This document shows positions 26,413 to 35,305 of a stretch of 54,813 nt of DNA, in pieces; within the stretch, counting starts at the first letter, position 1; every line of letters begins with the position of its first letter. Source of the stretch: Bacillota bacterium (GTDB taxonomy: Bacteria; Bacillota; Limnochordia; DTU087); NCBI GenBank assembly GCA_012798695.1, contig JAAZMR010000128.1:1-54813 (forward strand). The letters are read 5' to 3'. The notes beneath the pieces were generated by a model. The model searched no databases. It was not told the DNA's origin and saw only the letters and a list, made by a program, of their open reading frames with translations. The position numbers were made by a program, and so were the translations under genes.

Positions 26413-27819
26413 GTGGGAATTGGCAGCAGACCTACTTTAGATAATGCTATTGAACGGGGGCGAGAACTGGGAGAAAGTCTGGGTGAAGGAGTCCAGGTCC
26501 GGGATATAGTGGTGACCGCCCTTTACAAGCGGGCCGAAACCATAGCTGCTGAGGTCACATCCTGCACCCAGGGGGTGGGGCGGGATTGGGACCGGAAAAT
26601 TGATGATATCCTTACCTCGAGGTTGGTCGGGTATCCTTTGATGCTGATTCTCTTGGGATTTGCTCTCTGGCTGACCGTTACAGGTGCCAATTACCCATCA
26701 AATGCTTTGGCAGTACTGTTTTCCATGTTGGAGGATCGGTTAACAGCCTTCTTTGTTGGGGTGGGAGCACCTGGTTGGCTTCATGGAATATTGGTGCTTG
26801 GTACTTATAGATGCCTAGCTTGGGTAGTCTCGGTCATGTTACCGCCCATGGCGATCTTCTTCCCACTATTTACCTTGCTGGAGGATTTGGGTTACTTGCC
26901 TAGAATCGCGTTCAATTTGGATAGTCTATTCAAGCGGACAGGTGCCCATGGGAAGCAGGCACTGACGATGGCTATGGGTTTTGGTTGTAATGCAGCGGGG
27001 GTTATGGCGGCTCGCATCATTGATTCGCCTCGTGAACGGATGATAGCCATTCTCACCAACAACTTCACACCATGCAATGGTCGCTTTCCATTGTTGATCG
27101 CCATGTCTTCATTGTTTCTGGGTTTAGGGGTAGTGGGACCGGGAAATATGCTGGCTACACTGGCGGTAATAGGCATGGTACTTCTGGGGATTGCCATGAC
27201 CTTCTTGGTTTCTTATATTCTTTCTAAGACGCTGCTGAAAGGTATTTCTACATCGTTTGCCCTAGAACTGCCTCCTTATAGAAGGCCACAAGTCTTGCAG
27301 ATCATAGTACGTTCTATCTTTGATCGCACTTTATTTGTGCTGTGGCGAGCGGTCAAAGTAGCCGCTCCTGCAGGTGCCTTGGCCTGGATCCTCGGCAATA
27401 TGGATATAGATGGTGTGAATGTGATCAGCCATGTGGCTGGCTATTTGGATCCCTTAGCTCATACTATCGGCTTGGATGGTTTTATCTTGTTAGCCTTTAT
27501 TCTGGGACTCCCGGCGAATGAGATTGTCATTCCCATCTTACTGATGAGTTATCTGGGTTCGGGAGCACTGATGGAGCTAGACAGCCTCTCATCGATGAAA
27601 GCATTGCTAGTATCAAGGGGGTGGACTTGGCTCACTGCCCTAAACGTGATGGTCTTTTCGGTGTTACATTTCCCTTGTGGAACTACTTTGCTGACGATTC
27701 ATCATGAGACCGGTGGATGGAAATGGACGGTAGTAGCCGCCTTGCTGACAACAGCCACGGCGATGATCGTATGCTTCTTGATTACCCAAGTTGCCCACCT
27801 TTCACAGTTGGTCCTGTAA
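26413..27819 (+). CDS. feoB: FeoB C-terminal part: membrane permease domain
   Basis: About 468 residues covering the rest of FeoB. The helical linker ARE-type segment (DNAIERGRELGESLGEGVQVRD) is followed by membrane segments with both Gate cores: DLGYLPRIAFNLDSLF with the conserved GFGCNAAGVMAARI, then NNFTPCNGRFPLL and GLPANEIVIPILLM. Cys in GFGCN and TPCNG lies in the iron path. A GTG start at 26413 sits five bases behind the G run, which could serve as a ribosome site, so separate translation is conceivable. Otherwise it is reached by a -1 shift from the GTPase frame. Ends 26 bases before a strong terminator. Confidence 0.88.
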   Translation: MGIGSRPTLDNAIERGRELGESLGEGVQVRDIVVTALYKRAETIAAEVTSCTQGVGRDWDRKIDDILTSRLVGYPLMLILLGFALWLTVTGANYPSNALAVLFSMLEDRLTAFFVGVGAPGWLHGILVLGTYRCLAWVVSVMLPPMAIFFPLFTLLEDLGYLPRIAFNLDSLFKRTGAHGKQALTMAMGFGCNAAGVMAARIIDSPRERMIAILTNNFTPCNGRFPLLIAMSSLFLGLGVVGPGNMLATLAVIGMVLLGIAMTFLVSYILSKTLLKGISTSFALELPPYRRPQVLQIIVRSIFDRTLFVLWRAVKVAAPAGALAWILGNMDIDGVNVISHVAGYLDPLAHTIGLDGFILLAFILGLPANEIVIPILLMSYLGSGALMELDSLSSMKALLVSRGWTWLTALNVMVFSVLHFPCGTTLLTIHHETGGWKWTVVAALLTTATAMIVCFLITQVAHLSQLVL

Positions 27820-27845
27820 GACAGCAAAAAACAGTATGCTAATTA

Positions 27846-27873
27846 GATACCCCCAGGAAGACCTGGGGGTATC
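27846..27873. terminator. Strong bidirectional terminator after feoB
   Basis: Perfect 12-pair stem GATACCCCCAGG/CCTGGGGGTATC with loop AAGA, between the convergent stops at 27819 and 27880. Flanks are AT-rich but without a long T run. Confidence 0.75.
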
Positions 27874-27879
27874 TATGTA

Positions 27880-28161
27880 TTACAGTATTTCTGTCTCTAT
27901 GGTGATGATCAAAACCATCGGCTGTTTTTCAATGAAATCAATGATGGACTGCAATTGACTGCTGGCATGGGCCGTTGAGTTTCCGATTACAGCGGCGCCG
28001 ATAGTGCTTTTCTGCCAAAGGTCTTGGTCAGCGATTTCAGCAATGGCAGCATTAAATTTGTTTCTCAGCCGTTGAGTGAGACTCTTTATTATGCTGCGCT
28101 TTTCCTTGAGGGATTGGCAATCAGAGATGTGAAGGCCGAGTCTGACGATGCCTACTACCAT
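27880..28161 (-). CDS. DUF503 protein (YlxP-like)
   Basis: A 93-residue ferredoxin-like fold protein, matching DUF503 by VGIVRLGLHISDCQSLKEKRSIIKSL and IAEIADQDLWQKSTIGAAVIGN. The Bacillus homologue YlxP is usually encoded in the nusA-infB-rbfA cluster and is thought to touch ribosome assembly. Here it stands apart from that operon. ATG at 28161 follows AGGAGTGCAAAAGGTGAA. Confidence 0.85.
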   Translation of the reverse strand: MVVGIVRLGLHISDCQSLKEKRSIIKSLTQRLRNKFNAAIAEIADQDLWQKSTIGAAVIGNSTAHASSQLQSIIDFIEKQPMVLIITIETEIL

Positions 28162-28203
28162 GATTTCACCTTTTGCACTCCTGTAAGAAGCTAGTATGTT
28201 TTC

Positions 28204-28959
28204 CTACTTTTGCAGAACAGCCTTCAGATTCTCCAGCCCTACTCGCACACTATCTACTGGAGCCATATTGTATTCTTCGGTTTCAATTATATACCATTTG
28301 ACTCCTACCTCTGGAGCGGCAGCGACGATACCGGCTAAGTCGATGTCGCCTGTGCCCACCTCAGTCTGAGGACCGTCTTGTTTGAAGTCCTTTACATGTA
28401 CTAGAGGGCAACGCCCCTTATACTTCTTCAGATAGGTTACAGGATCAACACCGGCGTGGAAGGTCCAACCCAGGTCGATCTGTGCTACAATGTTAGCAGG
28501 ATCCGCGTTGGCATAAAAGATATCCAACGCGTATTGACCGTCGAAGGTCTTAAATTCCCAGGCATGATTATGATAGGCAAGCTGAAGACCTCGTTCTTTC
28601 ACCTTGGCCCCGATTTCAGACATTTTCTGGCCAAAGGCCTTCCAATCATCGGCCTCACTGTCCCCGAATAGTTCGCGGGGAGGAGCCGGACAAACGATAT
28701 AATGGTTCCCGATCGCCAAATTGAAATCCAGGACCTGGTCAAGGTCTTTGTCTAGCTGCTCAAAGCCAACATGGGATCCAGCAACCTCGAGTCCCAGATC
28801 GCCTAAGAGAGCTTTGAGCTGGGGAGCGGCCAAACCACCATAGCCGGCGAATTCAACCCCTGCATAGCCCATGTCAGCAACGGTTCGTAGGACACCAACG
28901 AAATCCTTGGCTGCAGCTTCCCGAAGGGAGTATAGCTGTAATCCAATAGGGATAGACAA
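28204..28959 (-). CDS. Sugar phosphate isomerase/epimerase (xylose-isomerase-like TIM barrel)
   Basis: A 251-residue AP-endonuclease-2/xylose-isomerase-like barrel. PIGLQLYSLREAA begins strand 1. Metal-site elements are YAGVEFAGYGG, GSHVGFEQL, LAYHNHAWEF, QIDLGWTFHAG, CPLVHVKDF and the closing ETEEYN. These His, Glu and Asp residues bind the divalent metal in inosose or hydroxypyruvate isomerase-like enzymes. The true start is TTG at 28959, eight bases from a perfect AGGAGG at 28968-28973. The much longer upstream frame is not coding. Substrate unknown. The gene is divergent from dat. Confidence 0.88.
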   Translation of the reverse strand: MSIPIGLQLYSLREAAAKDFVGVLRTVADMGYAGVEFAGYGGLAAPQLKALLGDLGLEVAGSHVGFEQLDKDLDQVLDFNLAIGNHYIVCPAPPRELFGDSEADDWKAFGQKMSEIGAKVKERGLQLAYHNHAWEFKTFDGQYALDIFYANADPANIVAQIDLGWTFHAGVDPVTYLKKYKGRCPLVHVKDFKQDGPQTEVGTGDIDLAGIVAAAPEVGVKWYIIETEEYNMAPVDSVRVGLENLKAVLQK

Positions 28960-29168
28960 AGTGATTACCTCCTTTATACGTGATAGATGACCTGACTTTG
29001 GATTATTGGTCAAAGCATTACTTGCCCAAGTATCAGTGAATTCCTTCAATAAGCCAGTGATTTGATGGAATAGAGTGGAAGTGAGGAAGTTTGCCGATGC
29101 TTGAAGAAGTAGATTGTGGAGATTCGTCGGCTCGGATTCCATGCAGGAAACTAGGCCTGGATCAAGGA

Positions 29169-29205
29169 AGTATGCCTGCGCAGAGTGTGCAGGAGGGGGC
29201 ATACT
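29169..29205. promoter_or_regulatory. Inverted repeat upstream of the aminotransferase
   Basis: AGTATGCC (29169-29176) pairs perfectly with GGCATACT (29198-29205), with a weaker inner pairing CTGC/GCAG. It lies 40 bases before the TTG start of dat in the 286-base divergent spacer. No T tract follows, so an operator or a 5' leader hairpin is more likely than a terminator. Confidence 0.35.
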
Positions 29206-29245
29206 AAGAGAGCTATTGCCATGGTTCTATAAGAGAGAGGAGTAG

Positions 29246-30130
29246 TTGTCGGTGGGGGAAAGCGTCTTTCTAAATGGTGAGTTTATTGCAGCAGAGCAAG
29301 CGTTTGTTTCGATAGGTGATCGCGGTTTTCAGTTTGGTGATGGTATTTACGAGGTGATTTGGTGCTATCAGGGTCGGGCATTCCGCCTAAATGAGCATAT
29401 TGAACGGCTGCTCGGCAGCGCTGCAGGGATCAGGCTGGAACTGCCTTATGGTCGAGATGAATTGGTCAAATACGTTAAACAGATGCTGACAGATATCAAG
29501 TGGGAATATGCAAGTGTTTATATCCAGGCGACTCGTGGGCCGGCCGTACGGACACATGCCTTTCCCTCAGATGTACAACCAACAGTGATTATGTATGTCA
29601 ACCAGGGTCAAGGGGTACCCACTTCCACTAGAGAAGCAGGTATCGCAACCATTATTGTGCCTGACACCCGGGGAACGCTGTGTAACATAAAGTCTGTGAA
29701 TTTGCTGCCAAACGTTTTGGCTAGGCAGGCAGCCGTGGAGGCCGGGGCAGGTGAAGCCCTGTTTGAAAGGGATGGCATTGGCGTGGTAGAGGGTGCGGCC
29801 AGCAATATTTTTGCTGTGCGAGACGGTGTGCTTTCCACCGGCCCCCTCAGTCCCTATACACTGCCAGGAGTAACCCGAGATTGTGTATTGCAGTTGGCCA
29901 AGTCGAAGGGGCTGCCTGTCGCATTAGAATTCCTGTCCCGAGAAGAGTTAATCACGTCCAGTGAAGTGTTTATTACCAGTACAAGCAAGGAAGTACTTGC
30001 TGTTACCGATATTGCAGGGCATGTGATTGGCAATGGTCGACCTGGTCCTGTTACACTCGAGCTGGCTGATGGCTATCGGGTTTTAGTAGAACGGGAATGT
30101 GGTATTAAGTTTGGTGACAATAGGTGCTGA
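29246..30130 (+). CDS. dat: D-amino-acid aminotransferase (class IV)
   Basis: A 294-residue PLP fold-IV enzyme. The N-terminal LNGEFIAAEQAFVSIGDRGFQFGDGIYEVI and the PLP lysine in NIKSVNLLPNVLARQAA are characteristic. EGAASNIFAVRDG and LPGVTRD match the D-alanine transaminase group better than branched-chain enzymes. It makes D-glutamate and D-alanine for peptidoglycan from D-amino acids and oxo acids. TTG at 29246 follows AGAGAGAGGAG. A branched-chain or aminodeoxychorismate lyase function is a less likely alternative. Confidence 0.83.
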   Translation: MSVGESVFLNGEFIAAEQAFVSIGDRGFQFGDGIYEVIWCYQGRAFRLNEHIERLLGSAAGIRLELPYGRDELVKYVKQMLTDIKWEYASVYIQATRGPAVRTHAFPSDVQPTVIMYVNQGQGVPTSTREAGIATIIVPDTRGTLCNIKSVNLLPNVLARQAAVEAGAGEALFERDGIGVVEGAASNIFAVRDGVLSTGPLSPYTLPGVTRDCVLQLAKSKGLPVALEFLSREELITSSEVFITSTSKEVLAVTDIAGHVIGNGRPGPVTLELADGYRVLVERECGIKFGDNRC

Positions 30131-30238
30131 CCTTACATGAACAAGTTTGATTGAGGATGGGAGTGAGTTGTTGGCACCACGGTCATGATAATGTAGGCCT
30201 ATCTTATTTGCCTAATCTGGCGAGGGTTGGAGGAGCTC

Positions 30239-32533
30239 ATGCAGCTAAAAAACGTACCGGAGACATTTCGTGGATATGTGCTTGATGGATTTCAGCGAGA
30301 GGCTATAGCTCATCTGCTGCAAGGAGCCTCTGTCTTTGTGGCAGCACCTACTGGTTCAGGTAAGACCCTGATTGCCGACTATGTAGTGGAGATGACTCGC
30401 CCCACAAAAAAGGGAGTGATTTATACTGCTCCGATCAAGGCACTGAGTAATCAGAAGTTCAAGCAGTTCCGAGATACATTTGGGGAAGAAAATGTTGGCC
30501 TAGTTACCGGTGATGTAGTTAGGAACGACACTGCACCGGTATTGCTTATGACAACAGAAATTTTTCGCAACATCCTATTTGATCACAGTCGTTCACTAGA
30601 GGATATTGCCTATGTCATCTTTGATGAGATCCACTACATTGCCGATGAAGACCGAGGTTTCGTTTGGGAGGAAAGTCTGATCTTCCTGCCAGAGCATATC
30701 CGCTTTCTAGGTTTGAGTGCAACCATTGCCAATGGCCATGAGTTGAGCAGCTGGATGGCTACATTGCGTTCAGAACCCGTCACTGTCGTAGAATACCGGG
30801 AACGGCCGGTACCTTTGTCTCATAGCTACTTTGCTCCAGGGGTGGGGCTCACAAATCTAGCGAGACTGGATAGCTACTATCTCAGCGAGGTGGCGCGCAT
30901 GGAAGCTGCTGGAACGGGACGTGTAGATTTTCCTTTGGCCAAGCATGTGGACCTGATCGATACCTTAGGAGAACAGCATCTCCCCCTGCTGTTTTTTGTC
31001 TTTAGCCGTCGCGGTTGTGAAGCCCATGCTTTGGACCTGGCCAAGGATCACGATTACCTGAATGAACAGGAGACTTGGCTGGTTCGGGAGGCTGCCCAGC
31101 GTCATCTTTGGGGACGAGAGCTGGAAACCTTAGGTAGTGTTATCCAATTGACTGAGATACTGGAAAGGGGAATAGCCTATCATCATGCGGGCCTCTTGCC
31201 GGCTTGTAAGGAATTGGTGGAGGAGCTGTTCGAACGAAGACTTGTCAGGGTCCTATATGCCACCGAGACCTTTGCTGTGGGTGTAAATTTCCCTGTACGA
31301 ACTGTCTGTTTTGACAGTTATACCAAGTACGATGGGCGAGGTTTCCGTCAGTTGACAGTAGGGGAATATTTCCAGATGGCCGGCCGGGCAGGCCGTAGAG
31401 GTATTGATGAAGAGGGTTTTGTATACACCATGGTGGACCTGAATTTCTATCAGCCCGGGGAGTTGGAAGATCGGGTAGAGGATAATGTTGAGCCCCTTTG
31501 GAGTCAGTTTGATCTCACCTACAATTCGGTGCTAAATCTGACTGCCCGCTACAAGACTCCAGAGCAAATCCGGGATGTACTGGAGCGCAATTTATTGGTT
31601 TACCAGAATCAAAGGCATTACCAACGGCTGCAGGATGAACTCTTGAATGTTTCTGATCAAGTCCTCAGCCTGACCGCTGAACGATGCCCTCATCATGATC
31701 AGGATACCTGCATTGAAGCTGTAAAAAAGGCCCGTCGTCAAGTCGATAAACTGCACAAAGAGTTGGTAAATATGCGAGGTAAGGGTCGCACGCATCAGCG
31801 TCGAAGACAGGTTTTGCGAAAGCTGCATAAGCTGGGAGAAACGACGCAGAATGCATCCATCTATCGCTGTAGTAAGGCGGAGAGAGATCAATGTCGGTAT
31901 CGGGAGCGTCAAATCCGTAGAGGAGAAAGGCGTCTTCGAGAGCTGAAAGGGAAGATGCGCCTGGTGCTCACTCAGGAGCGCCTATACGAGTCCTTCCTGG
32001 CGAAACAGCGGTTCTTGGAGCGGCTGGGATATATTGAAGCCGGAGAACTAACCGGACGTGGCCAGATAGCAGCAGGGCTTTATGTACAGGAGTTGCTGGT
32101 TACTGAGTTGTTGTTTGATGGTACTTTCCATGAGTTGTCTGAAGATGCCATTAATGCACTGTCGGTCTGCATCGATTATGAACCACGTAAAGATGAAGTG
32201 GTTCGGGCCTGGAGACTTGTAGATCTGAGCCATGCGCAGAAACTCGCGGCCGAGTTGGCCTTGATGGAGAAGGAATTGCTAGATGAGCAGCGAGTCCGGT
32301 TTCACAATAGTTTACATGAATTAGCCTATCGCTGGAGTAAGGGAGACACCTTTCTTGAGCTGATGGGTGAAGCGGAAGCCATGGCCGAGGGGGATATTGT
32401 CAGTGCGTTCCGTAGGGGTATAGATCTATTGAGACAGGTGCGACGGGTCTGTGTAGAAGATGAGCAGCTGCGGGCCAAACTATCGCGATGTATGAAGAAA
32501 ATGGACAGAGGTGTGGTCGAAATCCGGCTTTAG
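30239..32533 (+). CDS. Ski2-like superfamily II RNA helicase (first copy)
   Basis: A 764-residue DExH helicase. Motifs in order: LDGFQREAI (Q-like), APTGSGKT (I), TAPIKALSNQKF (Ia), LVTGD, MTTEIFRN, DEIHYI (II), GLSATIAN (III), AYHHAGLLP (IV), ATETFAVGVNFP (V) and QMAGRAGRRG (VI). Residues about 460-600 form a Lys/Arg-rich helical insert with Cys-His pairs (RCPHHDQDTC, YRCSKAERDQC), possibly a metal-binding arm like that of Mtr4-type proteins. The end resembles the DSHCT domain. ATG at 30239 follows GGAGG; TTG at 30227 is an alternative. Probable role: unwinding RNA for decay or processing. A paralogue lies at 44.4 kb. Confidence 0.88.
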   Translation: MQLKNVPETFRGYVLDGFQREAIAHLLQGASVFVAAPTGSGKTLIADYVVEMTRPTKKGVIYTAPIKALSNQKFKQFRDTFGEENVGLVTGDVVRNDTAPVLLMTTEIFRNILFDHSRSLEDIAYVIFDEIHYIADEDRGFVWEESLIFLPEHIRFLGLSATIANGHELSSWMATLRSEPVTVVEYRERPVPLSHSYFAPGVGLTNLARLDSYYLSEVARMEAAGTGRVDFPLAKHVDLIDTLGEQHLPLLFFVFSRRGCEAHALDLAKDHDYLNEQETWLVREAAQRHLWGRELETLGSVIQLTEILERGIAYHHAGLLPACKELVEELFERRLVRVLYATETFAVGVNFPVRTVCFDSYTKYDGRGFRQLTVGEYFQMAGRAGRRGIDEEGFVYTMVDLNFYQPGELEDRVEDNVEPLWSQFDLTYNSVLNLTARYKTPEQIRDVLERNLLVYQNQRHYQRLQDELLNVSDQVLSLTAERCPHHDQDTCIEAVKKARRQVDKLHKELVNMRGKGRTHQRRRQVLRKLHKLGETTQNASIYRCSKAERDQCRYRERQIRRGERRLRELKGKMRLVLTQERLYESFLAKQRFLERLGYIEAGELTGRGQIAAGLYVQELLVTELLFDGTFHELSEDAINALSVCIDYEPRKDEVVRAWRLVDLSHAQKLAAELALMEKELLDEQRVRFHNSLHELAYRWSKGDTFLELMGEAEAMAEGDIVSAFRRGIDLLRQVRRVCVEDEQLRAKLSRCMKKMDRGVVEIRL

Positions 32534-32596
32534 GAGCCTTTCTTTGCGGTTTAACACACTATTAACCAGCGTAACCAAAGCTTAACAGCATTTCTC

Positions 32597-32625
32597 TTGC
32601 CTTTCTCGGGAAAACCCCGTATGAT
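32597..32625 (+). promoter_or_regulatory. Promoter of the ParB-like gene
   Basis: TTGCCT (32597-32602), a 17-base spacer and TATGAT (32620-32625) resemble a vegetative sigma-A promoter. Downstream the leader holds GGGTCAC (32639-32645) and GTGACCC (32670-32676), a 7-pair inverted repeat before the ribosome site. Confidence 0.6.
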
Positions 32626-32713
32626 CATAGTGGCGGGTGGGTCACAGAGTGCCCCGGGGTGGACACCAAGTGACCCGATAGCGCCGAGTAGGATCAAAGG
32701 AGGGAGAATAGAA

Positions 32714-33070
32714 GTGTTATTCTTCCGGAAACGCAAGAAGGTGCGGTCCCTAGATGAAGAGCGGGGTAAGTACGGAACTCTAAATCATAGGAACATCGGT
32801 ATCACGGCCATCGAGCTTGATAAGGTCGTGGGTAGTGTTGACCGGCACAAGGATTTCGATCAGAATTTCGAATGGATGCATCGCCGGCCAGATGGCCGCT
32901 CGACAGCCATCGAAGCAGCTATGGCCCGAGGCGAGATATTGCCTCCCATAGATGTCTTTGAGCTGGATAATAAGTACTTCGTGGTTGACGGGCATCACAG
33001 AGTCAGAGCAGCCAAGAAGATCGGCCAGGAATTTATGGATGCTAATGTCACAAGGCTGATTCCAGCATAA
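32714..33070 (+). CDS. Orphan ParB-N-domain protein
   Basis: A 118-residue protein with a basic start (MLFFRKRKKVRSLDEERGKYG) and a single ParB/Srx-like domain: ITAIELDKVVG, the middle GEILPPIDVFELDNKYFVVDGHHRV and AAKKIG. The DGHHR motif corresponds to the GERR/DGNHR site that binds nucleotide or cleaves nucleic acid in this superfamily. It lacks the helix-turn-helix of true ParB and has no ParA partner nearby. GTG at 32714 follows AAAGGAGGG. It stands alone between its own promoter and a terminator. Function unknown. Confidence 0.75.
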   Translation: MLFFRKRKKVRSLDEERGKYGTLNHRNIGITAIELDKVVGSVDRHKDFDQNFEWMHRRPDGRSTAIEAAMARGEILPPIDVFELDNKYFVVDGHHRVRAAKKIGQEFMDANVTRLIPA

Positions 33071-33141
33071 CCAATAGTCTCGATGGAGCTAGAAGCTTAA
33101 CTCACACCTAGACTAATATATATATCAGGATTGGACTGAGA

Positions 33142-33169
33142 AGAGGTACCATATGGTGCCTCTTTTTTT
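33142..33169 (+). terminator. Terminator after the ParB-like gene
   Basis: Nine-pair stem AGAGGTACC/GGTGCCTCT (one T-G pair), loop ATAT, then a T tract of seven or more. A classic rho-independent terminator, 72 bases after the stop. Confidence 0.88.
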
Positions 33170-33362
33170 ATGCGCAGCCCTCAGGCAGAATCTGAATTGA
33201 AAAGGCAGGAGATGAGCCTATCTACGGTCAATTACTAATCAGTTAAGCTAAACGATATATTTCGTATACTCCATCACGGGGGTGCACATCTGCATTTCGC
33301 CATGTGGCTAGAGATGGTAAGCTCCCAGGGAACCAGTCCCCGGTGGGAAGGGAGACGATAGG

Positions 33363-34859
33363 GTGAGAAAGTACATTCTTGCTATTGACCAAGGTACTAC
33401 AGGTACTACCGCTATCATTTTCGACAATTCAGGCCGTCCCGTCTGTCGAGGATATCAAGAATTTACCCAGTATTATCCTCAGCCGGGTTGGGTGGAACAT
33501 GATCCGGAGGAGATTTGGCAAGCGACTGCAGGAGCCATACAAGATGCCCTATATGGGCCGGTTGGGGTTGACGAGATCGCCGTCATTGGCATCACTAATC
33601 AAAGGGAAACTACGGTGGCGTGGAATAGGCATACAGGGCAAGCGGAGGGCAATGCGGTGGTATGGCAGTGTCGACGCACAGCTCCTATGTGTCAACAATT
33701 GAAAGACGCAGGATATGCTGAGCTATTCCATCAAAAGACAGGGCTGGTCCTGGATCCCTATTTTGCCGGTACCAAGATGGCCTGGTTACTGGAGAATCGG
33801 ACAGGATTGCGGGCAAAAGCAGAAAAGGGTGAAATCTGTTTCGGCACCATCGATAGTTGGCTGATTTGGTGCCTTACCGGCGGCAAACGCCATGTAACTG
33901 ACTATACGAATGCATCCCGTACCTTGCTGTATGATATCGGCCGCTTGGAGTGGGACCCAGAATTGCTGGAAACTCTAAACATACCCCCGCAAGTATTACC
34001 AGAAGTACTTCCCTCCTGTGGTTTTTTTGGCGTGACCAATGGAATAGCTTGCCTTCCAGATGGTATTCCCATCTATGGTGTAGCTGGAGATCAGCAGGCG
34101 GCTTTGTTCGGACAGACTTGCTTCCAGCCGGGAATGGTGAAAAACAGCTATGGTACAGGCTGTTTCATGTTGATGAATACGGGCAGTGAACCCATCGTGT
34201 CTAAACAGGGGCTTCTGACCACCATCGCGTGGGGTCTGGAGCCAGGTAAGGTGGTCTATGCCTTAGAAGGCAGTGTCTTTATCGCGGGAGCGGTGGTACA
34301 GTGGCTGCGTGACGAACTTGGCATAATAGAACATGCGGCGGAAACTGAGCAGTTAGCTGCAGCGGTAGAGAATTCGGCTGGAGTCTATCTTGTACCGGCA
34401 TTTGTCGGTCTGGGCACTCCCTATTGGGACCCATATGCTCGGGGAGTCTTAGTCGGACTGACCAGAGGAGTAAATAGGAACCACTTAGTTCGAGCAGCTC
34501 TTGAGAGTATAGCTTACCAGTCCCGGGATGTGCTTTTGGCCATGCAGAAAGAAGCCAATATCTCCATTCCGGTGCTGAGGGTTGATGGCGGAGCATCTGT
34601 CAACAACTTCCTCATGCAGTTCCAGGCAGATGTGCTGGATATTGTGGTAGAACGGCCCCGTGTGACAGAGACTACTGCCATGGGTGCAGCCTTCTTAGCT
34701 GGCCTGGGATGTGGGCTATGGTCAGATTTGGATGTAGTCGCGGGCACGTGGGAGAAGGAAAATCAGTTTGATCCTAAGATGAGCCAGGAGCGGCGGGAGC
34801 ATCTGTGTCATGGATGGCGGAGAGCTGTGGAACGTTCATTGGGCTGGATCGAGCATTAG
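33363..34859 (+). CDS. glpK: Glycerol kinase
   Basis: A 498-residue FGGY kinase, ATP:glycerol 3-phosphotransferase. It has AIDQGTTGTTAIIFD at the N-terminus, GWVEHDPEEIW, ITNQRETTVAWNR, GTIDSWLIW, NASRTLLYDI, GVAGDQQAALFGQ and the glycerol-kinase-specific GLGTPYWDPYARG. Length matches GlpK of Bacillus. GTG at 33363 follows GGGAGACGATAG. Alone here, with no glpF or glpD, but a glycerophosphodiesterase gene lies 1.4 kb further on. A weak promoter (TTAAGC, 16 bases, TATACT) may lie at about 33240-33270. Confidence 0.96.
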   Translation: MRKYILAIDQGTTGTTAIIFDNSGRPVCRGYQEFTQYYPQPGWVEHDPEEIWQATAGAIQDALYGPVGVDEIAVIGITNQRETTVAWNRHTGQAEGNAVVWQCRRTAPMCQQLKDAGYAELFHQKTGLVLDPYFAGTKMAWLLENRTGLRAKAEKGEICFGTIDSWLIWCLTGGKRHVTDYTNASRTLLYDIGRLEWDPELLETLNIPPQVLPEVLPSCGFFGVTNGIACLPDGIPIYGVAGDQQAALFGQTCFQPGMVKNSYGTGCFMLMNTGSEPIVSKQGLLTTIAWGLEPGKVVYALEGSVFIAGAVVQWLRDELGIIEHAAETEQLAAAVENSAGVYLVPAFVGLGTPYWDPYARGVLVGLTRGVNRNHLVRAALESIAYQSRDVLLAMQKEANISIPVLRVDGGASVNNFLMQFQADVLDIVVERPRVTETTAMGAAFLAGLGCGLWSDLDVVAGTWEKENQFDPKMSQERREHLCHGWRRAVERSLGWIEH

Positions 34860-34901
34860 AGCTACTCTTGTTGTGATGCGCATCAATCATAGACAAAACA
34901 A

Positions 34902-34925
34902 ACAGGGGCGCTTAAGCGCCCCTGT
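34902..34925. terminator. Bidirectional terminator between glpK and ferredoxin
   Basis: Perfect 10-pair stem ACAGGGGCGC/GCGCCCCTGT with loop TTAA. On the minus strand it is followed by TTGTTTTGT, so it best serves the ferredoxin gene. It separates convergent genes ending at 34859 and 34944. Confidence 0.8.
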
Positions 34926-34943
34926 ATAGTCATGAACATAAGG

Positions 34944-35132
34944 TTAGGGTTCTTGGATAGCCTCAGTGGGACAGCCTTCTTGAGCCTCGCTTGCGGAATC
35001 CTCCAAATCCTCGGGGATAGGGTCAAGGGTAACGTCAGCTTTGCCATCATCATTCCAGTCAAACACTTCAGGGCAAGTGTCAATACAAAGGCCGCAGCTA
35101 ATGCATAGATCCTGATCCACTATCAGTCTCAT
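34944..35132 (-). CDS. Small 4Fe-4S ferredoxin
   Basis: A 62-residue ferredoxin. The motif is C-I-S-C-G-L-C-I-D-T-CP at residues 10-20, followed by an acidic middle and a fourth ligand in EGCPTEAI. This Cys pattern (C-x2-C-x2-C then a distant CP) is that of single-cluster ferredoxins such as those of Bacillus and Thermotoga. It carries electrons in the cytoplasm, for example to radical SAM or reductase partners. ATG at 35132 follows GGAAAGGAAGGG. Located between two hairpins, so probably monocistronic. Confidence 0.93.
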   Translation of the reverse strand: MRLIVDQDLCISCGLCIDTCPEVFDWNDDGKADVTLDPIPEDLEDSASEAQEGCPTEAIQEP

Positions 35133-35266
35133 TAAAGGTCCCTTCCTTTCCCTAGTAATTCGCTCTTAGTATTGTCTTCTCATGTACATATGTATACAGA
35201 AGGAGCGGAATCCAAACTGCCCCAGTGGGATTAAGCGACATATCTATGCACTTGCACCATTAGAGA

Positions 35267-35301
35267 AATACACCGTTCTCAATGAAGAGAAACGGTGTAT
35301 T
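35267..35301 (-). terminator. rnpB: Probable terminator of RNase P RNA
   Basis: AATACACCGTT (35267-35277) pairs with AACGGTGTATT (35291-35301), with CTC/GAG continuing inside. It lies just beyond the 3' end of rnpB on the minus strand and is followed there by TTTCTCT. Confidence 0.65.
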
Positions 35302-35305
35302 GGAT

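Noticed and set aside
28960-29202. 81-residue N-terminal extension of the isomerase-like protein
   Set aside because: The perfect AGGAGG and TTG at 28959 give the normal family start; the extension has no family likeness.
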